Part shown: piece after piece, positions 54,400-64,000 of the stretch
How positions within the stretch are numbered: position 1 is the first letter of the stretch
Layout of the letters: every line of letters starts with the position of its first letter
Source of the DNA: Juglans regia
Lineage: Eukaryota; Streptophyta; Magnoliopsida; Fagales; Juglandaceae
Direction of reading: 5' to 3'
Length of the DNA stretch: 64,000 nucleotides
Assembly (NCBI RefSeq): GCF_001411555.2
Contig: NC_049903.1
Coordinates: 25,990,270-26,054,269 of the forward strand
Program-made: the position numbers and the translations under genes
Notes under the pieces: generated by a model
Seen by the model: the letters and a program-made list of their open reading frames with translations, nothing else
Databases searched by the model: none
Told to the model about the DNA's origin: nothing

Positions 54400-56053
54400 T
54401 TACTTTAACTTGCTTGAACACTTCAAAAATTTCAGTATTGTGATTCACTTTTTGAGGAGGAACCAATCTTTGGGGAAAAGGGGCAGGGATAGGACAAAAT
54501 ACCTCATCCCTCTTGGACTCATTAGGTTCATCACTACTATTTGATTTTGAAAACTTTTATGGTTCTTTTGGTGAGATGGTCTTGTTAATGACCTTCCCAC
54601 TTTGAAGAGTAGTGATAGACTTAACATTCTCAAAGTTTTCACCATTTGCAGTAGATTCACCTACACTAAACTAACCTTGTAGATTGGGTTGTGCTTGAGT
54701 AGAAAATTTTCAATTTTCTTGATTGCTCAAAGAAGTGGTCAACTTAGTAAGTGTGTTCCTAATATTGTTGATGGCTTGGAAATTTTGATGATTGATGGTT
54801 GCTTGTGTTTGCATAAATTGGTGCAATGCATCCTCAAGATTTTTCTTTGGTGGTGGACCATTGTAAGACATAAAATTGGGAGGAACTTGTGTCGGAGCTG
54901 TAGCCACATTATCATTCCTCCAACTAAAGGTTAGATGATTCCTCTATCCATGATTGTAAGTCTCTGAATAGGGGGATGAATATGACTTTTTGACCATGTT
55001 TATTGCATTTGCTTGATCATGCAACACCTCTTTAAAAGGTGGAAGTGTAGGACATTCATTTGTTAGGTGTCCCGTGGTCTCACAAATACTTCATTTGCTT
55101 TCCTAAATTCTATGGCTTTAAGTTTCCTAGTCAAACTTGCTACCCTAGCTTTAACGTCATCATCCTCCTTAAATTGGTATCTACCACTTCCAAAGGGGTT
55201 GGTGGAAAGTTTGGGCGTATTCGAAGTATCAATGGTATCCCAAGATTGGGCATTCTCAGCTAAGAGATCAAAATATTCAAAAGCCTCTTCGGGGTATTTG
55301 TTTTAAAAACTCTCAATTGCACATCATCTTTACGAATTGGAACATTTTGGGACTTATACTGTCATAGAAAAAATTGATTATACGCCAAGTTTCATTGCCA
55401 TGATGTGGACAAGAATTCACCAAATTTTTAAATCTTTCCTAACATTGGTAAAATGTCTCTCTCTTTTTGTGAAAAATTCATCATTTGTTTCTTGAGAGTA
55501 TCGGTCCTATGGATTGGAAAAAAATTCTTTAGAAACTTAGTTTGCATTTCTTGTCAAGTACTAATTGACCTTGATCTCAAATTTTTAAGCCAAGTCTTTG
55601 CCTTCTCCTTAAGAGAGAAAGGAAACAACTTAAATCTAATGGTCTTATCCCTACAAGTTTGGTCATGGAAGGTAGCACATACCTCCTCAAACTCCTTATT
55701 GTCTATAGATAAAGATTTTCAGATTCTAAGCCATGGAATCTAGGAAGTAATGGAATCATACCGGACTTAAAATTAGAATTAGATGCACTAGGAGGAAAGA
55801 CAATGCATGATGGAACACTACTCCCAATAGGCTGCAAATAATCTCCAAGAGTCCTAATGGGACGAAGATCTTCATATTTTGGAATGTTGGTATTGTTCCC
55901 GTCATCATGATTCCCCTTATCATGGACACTCTTATGAATCGATATGGTATCAAGTGTGTGAGAATGATTGGATGAATCAGACAAATTGTATAACAAATTA
56001 TGATATTCAATCCAAATCAAACAATTATCTCTATCACGAATCCAAGAGCTCAT
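54400..56053 (-). pseudogene. Athila-like gag, fragmented
   Basis: The start is ATG 56053. The first piece ends with RTLGDYLQPIGSSVPSCIVF and GMIPLLPRFHGLESENLYL, the opening of the plant gypsy gag domain. Degraded minus-strand traces of the capsid-like part follow at 55,750-55,100. The C-terminal PPPKKNLEDALHQFMQTQA and IRNTLTKLTTSLSNQE are at 54,900-54,710. At least six stops or shifts. The nucleocapsid zinc knuckle is not clear. Confidence 0.8.
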
Positions 56054-56231
56054 GTACTAATGCAGCAAACAAGTTTAAAATAAATCTAAAACTAAACAAG
56101 AGAATTAAGTTTAAATAGAGAAAGAAAAAAAGAAAAGAAAAAGTTGGAGAGATATTACCAAAATTGTGAAGAAATTCACAACTCAACAAACCTCCCTACA
56201 AAAAGTGGGTTGCTTCAACCACGCTGCCATG

Positions 56232-56247
56232 CCCGGCAATGGCACCA
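56232..56247 (-). other. Primer-binding site, tRNA-Asp type
   Basis: The minus strand reads TGGTGCCATTGCCGGG, which differs from the canonical TGGCGCCGTTGCCGGG at two positions, both in former CG steps. It lies six bases from the 5' LTR end. Confidence 0.85.
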
Positions 56248-56253
56248 ACAACT

Positions 56254-57389
56254 TGCTGCGACTTTAATAATGCTCTCAAGTGTAGGATTGTTGCGCAGTA
56301 ATAACTTGGTGAGTTCGAGATCGAATCCACAGGGAAGGGTGTAGAATTGAGTGAGAAAATCAAATAGAACAATGAAAACTTAATAGAAAAGATTACCAAG
56401 AGTTGATTGAGTTGCTGAAAAGAAAAAGGTCAAAACAATGGAGAACAATATCAATATCTTAAAACACCAAGGCTTCGGGATTCGCACACAACGTATCTAA
56501 TGATAATTTCAACAATCTATTTTAGAACTCAACTAAAATCCATACGAAGGATGATCTTGGTCGGATGATTTTGCCATTAAAGCACATATTACTTTTCAAA
56601 GTTAGTTTCATGAATTGGATTGATTTTTGGCAAAACAGATCTAGAGAATTTATGCACAGGGAATTTTAAGCATTCAACGTGCCCGGAGTCTACGATAAAT
56701 CAAAAAATTATGCAGAATAAATCTCTTTCTTAGAATGGTAAATCAATTAGAAAACCCCAAAACTTAAACATAAAGACCAAACAGATTGTTAAGAACATAC
56801 TAAAAGATGGTTGGGTTACACCATACACCTTAGCAGGGTGTTTAGCAATCCATTAGCAAAAGGAAATAACACAATAAACTAAAATTGTTCCTGGCCTCCT
56901 TCCATCTATTTTCGTCCAATGATATGCTTCCTCCCAGGTATAAAAGAAACTCTAACGTTTTCATGATTCTCGCATAAAAAATCACCTAACTTTTAGGAAT
57001 CTGATTGGCAGCCGCCTATGCACTTCAGAAGTCAGAATTTAGACATCCTTATCAAATACAAACTTGTAGCCCTTTAAGACAGCTTCCCAATGCATCAAGA
57101 ATGTGTGAGTGAAAGTTATGATCAAAACACTAAGGTACAGGTTGTCTCCTAGCATGTTTTAGACATGGACTCCTTGCTGTTTCCTTCTGTGATTTCTTTC
57201 TTTTTTTCTTGATCCAAATTACTATCAAACCCCACAAAAACATATTTATGCATTAAGATTCATTTTAAGCACAAACTTAAGAAAATAACATTATTCTAAA
57301 ACAACCTATAATATGCATGAATTAACCTAAACTAAATATAATAAAGCAATCTACTAATGAGATAAATGTGCAAAACTAAGCTATTATCA
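56254..57389 (-). repeat. Athila-like 5' LTR
   Basis: 1,136 bp, TGCTGCGACTTT to TATTATCA in plus orientation. The terminal TG is kept here. Pairs with 48,648-49,803. Confidence 0.92.
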
Positions 57390-57394
57390 GTTAT

Positions 57395-57437
57395 AAACAA
57401 TTAACAAAAGCATAAATGAACATGAATATAATCAATG
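57395..57437 (-). repeat. X 5' LTR piece, copy B
   Basis: Counterpart of 25,581-25,623. Confidence 0.65.
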
Positions 57438-58624
57438 GATTCTGTGTGACAACACAGGCTTAGCCAAGCCCCCGCCTGTCTTTCCTCACTAGGTTATATT
57501 TAATTTTTGGGTCATGCAAGAGTTGTAGAGTACATAGAAAAACCTTGGGCCCTATTTATTTCTAATGTATTAGGCATCTAAGCCGACAAGGGTGGCCCAA
57601 CAAGGCCCTTAGAATTTGTCGATCACTTCGAATTAAGGTTTAGAACCCTAGTGGAACTTAGGGCACATGCCCAACTCACCAGCCTCTAGCCATTTTTCAC
57701 AAATGCACATTCCACTCAAGAGACACCATGAACCTAGACATAATTTGGGAAAAAAGGGGTGAGAGACTTTAGGGTTTTGGAAACCCAAAAGCCCCACACG
57801 CCTTCTATGAGACTTTGGCAATTTCCAAACCTTTGAGCAATGATTCAGAATGGGAGGATACACTAGCCATTAGATAATAGAGGCACAAAACCCAAGAAGA
57901 CCCTTAGGGTTTCGGCCATGAGGGTTACACGCCACCTATGACAAGCTCACCCACCATTTGACACTTGTCACACATGTAGATGGGTAAGATGATTTTAAGA
58001 AGATGGCATAGGGAAGTGGTGCATTCCGCATGGGGGATGCCAAAGGGCTTAGGCACACGTTTCCAAAAGGCTCTTAAGGTTCGGTTAAGGGGTGCTTGAA
58101 GCCCGTCTAAGGGTCTCGGCACTACAGACTCTCTCTCTCTCTCTCTCACGCCACTTGTCACACACTTAGAGTTTCAAGGAGAGGCATGTGGGGAGATGGA
58201 AGAGATGAGAAGCCTAGGGAAAACTCACGCACACAATCACCAAGGCTCTATAAGGATCTTTGTGGGGAGAAGGGAAAGGAGTGGATGGCTAGGGTTAGAA
58301 CCACTCACCTACCAATGCTACTTGGCAAGCATGCACATGCCCCACTATCCAAGGAAGATCTAGGGTTAAGGAAAGGACATTCACACCTAAGAGGTTCATT
58401 GAACCTAGTCCATACGTGAGGCATGTCCAAGGGGCTTCTAGGGGATTTTAGTGGGAGCCATGAAACTTTTCCTATTTTCAGAGAAACCTTTGAAGTTCCC
58501 ACGTGTAGGAAATGATGGGGAAGAGGGAGTGGCCAAAGCTAGAAGGGGTGACACATGGCAATCGCACAAGACCACCCTTTGAGCTTCTCTATGACATGAC
58601 ATGGGGAGATGAGACTTAGAGAGC

Positions 58625-58634
58625 TATAAAAAGG
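58625..58634 (+). promoter_or_regulatory. TATA box of the 2.6 kb LTR, copy B
   Basis: TATAAAAAGG, conserved with 26,811. Confidence 0.6.
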
Positions 58635-59469
58635 GAAGAGGCCAGTATCCACAGATCCTTTCATTTGGGTGCCATATCGATTTTTCTCTAGACTTTTTCT
58701 CTCTCTCCTCTCTCTCTTACACGACCAACCAAGGAGAGCTTTCCTCTTCACTTTCTTGCAAATTTTCACTTTCTCACTCTCTCCTCTTAGTCATGAGCAA
58801 TGAAGAAATTGGAAACCAGATTCTTAAGGAACATATCGCACGGTACCATTCTAACTGCCACTACTTACAAGTCACTCATGTGCACACACAAGGGTGAAGG
58901 GGTTACTAGGGTTTCAGATCCAAGAAAGAGCACCACCATCATGCCCCAATGTTCAACGTTTCTTTTGAGAAAATTTCTTGAGGAAAAACTAGGGTTTTCC
59001 CAAAAGGAGAGGTTGAAACTAGAAAAAGCGATTCTCATCTCGTTTCTTAAGAGTCTCTGCCACCATGCATGATCAAGTACCACCATGCACACGCCTAAGT
59101 CCTTGCCAAGGTCAAGGGAAAAACACGACCACCTTCAACCAAGGGCAAGTAGGCCGAATGATTGGATTGTCACCATGAGCAAAAGGAACGCTAACACAAC
59201 CACACACGACCGATTTAGGTTGCATCATATTGTTTGTAATATTTTGAACAAACACTTTTTACAGCTTGCTTGATCAAATTTCATTGCTTTCAAACTTTTT
59301 AAGTGCACTCTCAACCTACTTCGGATAATATTTGTATATATCGTTACATGTTTTCAAAAATGTCAAATTGCATGAACTAAGTTTTGTGTCAAGTACATGT
59401 CCATGCATTCATTTCATTGTTTGTCTTTATATACTTATGTTATCTGTGGTATGTTGTTATTTTACTTAC

Positions 59470-59489
59470 TGAGATTTCTTGAAATCTCA
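59470..59489 (+). promoter_or_regulatory. Conserved LTR hairpin, 9 bp stem
   Basis: TGAGATTTC-TT-GAAATCTCA, a perfect stem with a two-base loop; positional equivalent of the TGAG...CTCA hairpins in the other long LTRs. Confidence 0.6.
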
Positions 59490-60038
59490 CCATGGTAGTT
59501 TTCATTACAATTCTCAACCCGGAATGGTAGAAATTATTACAAGACAAGAGACTAGATATGGAGAAGCACAAGAGGCCAGCACCCCCAATAGTCAAGGAGC
59601 TCCTGAAGAGCCCTGAGTGCTCGACGGAGCCATCCCTAGAAAATAGGCTCGAAGTGGTTGACCACCTCATAAGTGAAGTATTGGAGCTTTTCGAGGTGTT
59701 GAAGAAAAGTATCAACAAGGACAAGGCGAAGTAGAGAAGGCGTTGTATGGCTTTGAGTTGGATTTTAAATTTTGATTGAAAATAAGGAAATGGCTTTAAC
59801 TCGTTATATTTTTGGACCATCTTGTATTTTGGGATAATTTGAACAATGAAATCTTTTGGGATTATAGTCTAATGGTACCATGACGTTTTGCAAAATTGCT
59901 CTTAATCTTACTTAGATTTGCATGTAATTTTCACTGCATTACATCTTAATTTTCATGAATGGGGGTATGTAGCCTTGAGTTACATGTCTCGATACTTCAA
60001 TCACCATCCAATCCCAAGCGGGGGCTGGGGGCGCAACA

Positions 60039-62646
60039 AAATCTTTCCACTGTATATACGTACAAATAACGAAAGTAAGTTAGAAGCTAACTTATAAATT
60101 GCCATGTAAACGTGAGTGTAACGTAAAAAAGTGTAAACTGTAATGAAAGACGTTCTAAGGTTAGAATATATCACTTAATCCTCATAAATGCAAAACTTAC
60201 TAACTTAGGGCCAAATTTACAAAGTTACCCTTTAACTTTTGGGAAATTACAAATTTACCTTTAAACTTAAGGAATTTGCAAGTGGACTCCAAAACTTACC
60301 AAGATTTATATTACTCATGTACATTTCATCCTAAATCTAAATATGAACTCAGAATTTTTTAAAACTAAACCCAAGTATGCAAAATGCCTCTTGGTCGATT
60401 CATGTATAGGCTAAAATCCATGATTATGTTGCTACTTGGTCATTTAACAAACAAACAAGCTTAAACTGAATTTATCAACTCTAAAACATTCACATGCTTA
60501 GTTCTAAAATCACTTTAAGCAATAAATCACATATTTTACAAAAACTTGGAGTCACTATCTTACAAAAAATTCCAAAACATCTAGATTAGGTCAAATAAAA
60601 CCAACTCATGGTGTTCTTGGTCTAACACTTTTATGTCAACCGCAAGGACTTCAAAAGTCCATAAATAAAAATTTTAACACGTTCATCATTCAAAATAAAG
60701 TGATGAAATGTTTAACTAAGCAACCAAAAATCACAAAATACAACATAGAACAATGGGTTTTCATGAAAACGTAGAAACCGAACATACATACTTTTGGACT
60801 CGAAACAAAGTGGCTAGCTCCTTGATTTTTGATGCAACAAACCTTGAAATAACACAACCATATACCTCATATTCAAGTTCTAATTTTATCTAAGCATCAA
60901 ATCTAGCATGCCAAAGCAGAAGTTTCATCAAAATCAACATCAAACCCAAGAGCCTCTATAATATGCTTAAAATCAAACTCTTGCATGTTCATCATCATTC
61001 CAACAAAGATCTAAATCATAACTCTTGAAAAACATTCATTCTTAATCTATAGATCAAAGCTTCAAGAATAAGATTTACAAATATCATGACCATAGAATTA
61101 AGATCCTAAAGTTAAAATCACAATCTAACCAGACAAAAACTATTTTCAACTAATTGGTTTCTACCACTTCAAAGATCATGTAAAACTATTTTATAAAATC
61201 CTAACATGCTTTGAATCAAACCATAAATTGCATAAAAATCATGTGAACACTTCATCAAATAGAGATCTACCCAACATTTCAACAAAATTTCACAAAATTC
61301 TCAAGATTCATCAAATCATCATAACAAAACATTTCCACCATCAACACCAACTTTCTTGCAACAAAACTCCAAAAAAAGTAACCAATGCTATCCCAAGTAA
61401 TCACGACTCAATACTAAAAAAATAGAAAAGAGTAGAGCAAAAATATATATATATATACTCACAAAGGGCTGGAATCAAGCAAGCAGGAAGCTGCTTGGTT
61501 TTGTCTCTAGCTCTTTCTCGGTTTCTCTCTAGAGAATGGATGAAAAGTGTAAGTGTGGGGAAGCAAATGTAAGGGGCTTGGGGTATAGATGAAGGGGCAG
61601 ACTTTCTGGTTGAGTGAATGACCATTGAGGTGAGTTTGACTTGTGAAAAAAGTATAGAAAAAGGGTTGAAGTGTTGTTGTCATCTGCTGCTACTGCTAAG
61701 TGGGTGATGAGTTGAGTATTGCTTGTTTGAGTGACCATAAATGGCACTATTTGGGGCAGCAAATGAGGTAGCATGTCAGCCATAGTATGAACTTGTGTAG
61801 GTGGAGAAACGTTTTGAAGGGACTAATAAAAAAGGGAACACATTTGGGATTTAAAGATGGTTTCGGTTAGGGTTTGGTTCCAATAAAAACTTTCTTGGTC
61901 AAATGCGATTTCCAAGATGTAAGAGAGTGGATGTGGGTGTACTTGTGTGGTTGGTTGCTTATGGAAGTGACTTAACCATGTGGGAAAACACTTATTTACA
62001 AACCACCATGTTTAGGGTTTTGGGTGGATTTAGGGTTTTGACTTCCACAAGGGATTTGAGGTTTCAGTTTGCCTCAAAATTTTTGGGATTTCATTAGAGT
62101 TGAAGCCCTCTTTTGGTTGGCTATATAGTGTTTGGTTGGATGAAATAATGAATGGTATAAGAGAGTATAATGACAGGCTTGATTCACACTCTATCACTTA
62201 CACACTTGTTCTCATCTTGACAAGTGTCCTAGGATTTTTCAAGTGGATGGCTAGGATTGTGCCATGTGTCCAAGAAAAACTTTTCTAGTGATCATAAGTG
62301 TATTTGGACATCTTACATGGCGATTGGACAACTGGTTGAATTAAATATCACGTGATGCTCTCCTGAAGGGTTACTATTCACCCAAAAAATTTGAAACTTC
62401 TTAGTGCATCATAAAATTGTAAATATTTCATACAAGTCTAATGGTGCAATTAATTTTGTAAAATTATACTCCTGAGTACCTCAATTAAATAGAAAGATAA
62501 TTTTATCACCGTAATGGATCGGGACCCGAATATGTTAATGGACTAAAACCTAATCTATTGCTCGATTCATGAAATCTTTTGGAGATTTCACGACGTTTCT
62601 AAAGTCCAAAGAAATTCTTTTATTGAATTTATTTTGGAACGTTACA
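60039..62646 (-). repeat. X 5' LTR, 5' part, copy B
   Basis: Pair of 28,253-30,776, ending GGAACGTTACA at 62,646. It retains 257 bp (61,900-62,156) missing from A and lacks the LINE/SINE tail. TA repeat at 61,443-61,457. Frames of 60-85 codons here are not conserved. Confidence 0.65.
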
Positions 62647-63145
62647 TTTACCAACAACAGTGAGTTAATCAGCCTATCATCTGGATAGGCTAAGATAGTC
62701 AAAACATGTGTGAGACCCTTTTTGTAAGGACTGAAGTTGGTGCTTGAGATAGGCAACTCGAGATTGAGAATGAGAAGTTAAACGAGAAGCCAAAGACAAC
62801 AACACATGTCTAGAGGTGTTCAGACCATATATGGAAGAGAGAACATTTCCAAACAAGGTAGTGGTAAACTAGCCAAAGTGATATTGGTGCTTTCTTTGCC
62901 ATGAAATATAATCTGGGTTGAGTACAATTGTCTTTACCAAAATCATCAATAAGAACTTTGAAGGGGCATGGCTCAGAATCATCAATAATACCAATGCGAT
63001 CATGGCTACTAAGATTTGGCAAAAAGTATGATATCTAGTTTAGATAGTTGGTGCCATCCAACTTGATCAAAACATGATGGGTGATATTAGGTAGGAAAAA
63101 GTTGTTGGTAAGAGATGTAGGAGGGACACTTGATGAAGAAGTCAT
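62647..63145 (-). pseudogene. Copia gag N-terminal part, copy B
   Basis: Starts at ATG 63145 with MTSSSSVPPTSLTN; partner of 30,777-31,275. A 70-codon stretch (63,022-62,810) differs from copy A at two residues (R for L, S for F). The same TAG follows NYLN, so that stop predates the duplication. The gene is cut at 62,647 by X, as in copy A. Confidence 0.88.
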
Positions 63146-63187
63146 TGTATAGAAAAGGAATGGACAATAGGAGGTATCCTTGCTATA

Positions 63188-63199
63188 ACTTTGAAACCA
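63188..63199 (-). other. Copia primer-binding site, copy B
   Basis: TGGTTTCAAAGT on the minus strand; two bases differ from the copy A site. Confidence 0.65.
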
Positions 63200-63516
63200 T
63201 AAAAAAAAAAAAAAAAAATAGATGGAGAAAGTATGGTTTGTCTCAATGATCATAGCAATATTGTATCAGGCATCTATTTATATGACAATAAAAAATTACA
63301 ACTATGCACCATAATAGGCAAGATTATATGACACAAATTTTGTACAACAAGGTAATATTGATTGCACAAAGTCTACATCTTGATCTATTCTTGATGCGTT
63401 GCTTGTATTAGTGATATAATGAGGCTATGATTGAGGGATATATATGATTAAGGTCTTTGCAAGGAATAGTTGACTTTCTGTTCATGGTTTGAGCAGCTGT
63501 AACTTAGTTTTTAACA
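63200..63516 (-). repeat. Copia 5' LTR, copy B (317 bp, uninterrupted)
   Basis: Matches 31,330-34,082 with the nested LTR removed. The site AAAGTATGGTTTG (63,229) is the empty form of the GTATG insertion. Followed by CCATA, as in copy A. Confidence 0.85.
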
Positions 63517-64000
63517 CCATATGCAGTGACAATGTTGTTGACAACCAGGAGCGCAACCGCCTCATTTTCTCTCTCCCCCCCCCTCTCTATCTTCGATAGA
63601 CCCTTTGAAAAAAATTGATTCTCCCTTTATCCGTTACATTTGCAAACTCGTAAGTAAATCTTTAGATTCCTCATTTATAATTTCTCATTTTTCTAGCTCT
63701 TTCCATATCTCGGCTTATTATTTGTGAAGTGTGTTATGATTTTGATTTCAGTGTTGGTTTCGGGTGGATGATTTGTAATATATATGGAGCTGTGAAATGG
63801 CTAAAGATTCTGGGGCATACAGATTTGTGGTTGAAATTCGGTGTATTCAAGGGTTTACGTAAATGGTTTAAAAATTGTTGCTACAATTTATTTTATTTAA
63901 TTTTGTTTGCTCTTTCGGTTACTTTTTTTGTTTGCCTCAGTTTGGTTAATTAATTCATTGCAAGCAAATTTGAAAAGCTTGTAAATGCCAATACTTTTAC
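63517..64000. other. Right flank, copy B, running off the window
   Basis: Close match to 34,083-34,570. The run of TA units near 34,352 is shorter here (63,778). Confidence 0.6.

Larger units (their letters stand above)
48648..57389 (-). mobile_element. Full-length Athila-like Ty3/gypsy retrotransposon, 8.7 kb
   Basis: Minus-strand order: 5' LTR (56,254-57,389), tRNA-Asp primer site, gag, protease, RT, RNase H, integrase, purine tract, 3' LTR (48,648-49,803), with exact GTTAT target repeats. The protease-RT-RNase H-integrase order is gypsy. The tRNA-Asp site and the gag type point to the Athila/Tat branch (inference). All genes are broken. No env-like reading frame was found between integrase and the 3' LTR. 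Confidence 0.9.
57443..60038 (+). repeat. Solo LTR, 2.6 kb, copy B partner
   Basis: Pair of 25,629-28,252. TATAAAAAGG at 58,625, a longer CT run at 58,130-58,147, and the perfect hairpin TGAGATTTCTTGAAATCTCA at 59,470-59,489. Flanks GATTC and AAATC. Confidence 0.78.

Noticed and set aside
56938..56946. TATAAAAG in the Athila-like LTRs as promoter
   Set aside because: Present in all three LTRs but on the plus strand, opposite to the element's genes; could only serve antisense transcription.
1..64000. tRNA, rRNA, 5S-bearing (Cassandra-like) elements, telomeric repeats, viral insertions
   Set aside because: I looked for cloverleaf B-box motifs, conserved rRNA segments, TTTAGGG arrays and pararetrovirus motifs and saw none.

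Overview
This window is repeat-dense nuclear DNA of a flowering plant. It contains plant-type L1 LINEs (ORF1 with the DUF4283 and CCHC-type domains), Ty1/copia and Ty3/gypsy retrotransposons (one Athila-like, one Tat-like, several long chromovirus-like LTRs), TRIM elements, a hAT element and AT-rich MITEs. I recognise no intact host gene, tRNA, rRNA or CRISPR array. Nearly every long open frame is a decayed transposon frame or an artefact of repeats. A woody eudicot is my guess from the style of the MITEs, but the sequence does not prove it.

The main structure is a direct duplication of a nested transposon block. Copy A runs from about 5,555 to at least 35,100 and copy B from 40,933 past the right edge. 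The outermost host of copy A is a minus-strand Ty1/copia element: 3' LTR at 1,816-2,085, RNase H/RT/integrase/protease/gag leftovers at 2,086-5,376, gag start at 30,777-31,275, and 5' LTR at 31,330-34,082. Its gag frame is split by a 25.4 kb insert (5,382-30,776, near-identical 5 bp target repeats), and the frame reads straight on when the insert is removed. The insert looks like an old minus-strand gypsy-type element with very long LTRs (called X here) that later received many more insertions.

The two copies act as filled-site/empty-site controls for each other, so many insertions are defined to the base. Copy A alone carries solo LTRs at 18,037-18,763 (target repeat ATATC), 21,931-24,355 (TCATG) and 31,357-33,796 (GTATG), a LINE/SINE tail at 28,640-28,789 (CCATGATT), a perfect-centre hairpin element inside a MITE, and about 9 kb of hAT plus Tat-like debris. 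Copy B alone carries two TRIMs and a GC-rich palindromic element. At one shared site copy B holds a full-length Athila-like element (48,648-57,389, target repeat GTTAT) while copy A holds only a solo LTR (24,428-25,575). The left end of that solo LTR matches the left LTR in B and its right end matches the right LTR, so the recombination event itself is visible.

At the left edge (1-1,452) a LINE lies on the minus strand with overlapping ORF1 and ORF2. A second LINE (35,102 to about 39,290) sits between the copies. Nothing in the window looks like a working autonomous element: integrase, reverse transcriptase or protease active sites are deleted, mutated or cut by stops, mostly of the kind expected from C-to-T decay of methylated DNA.
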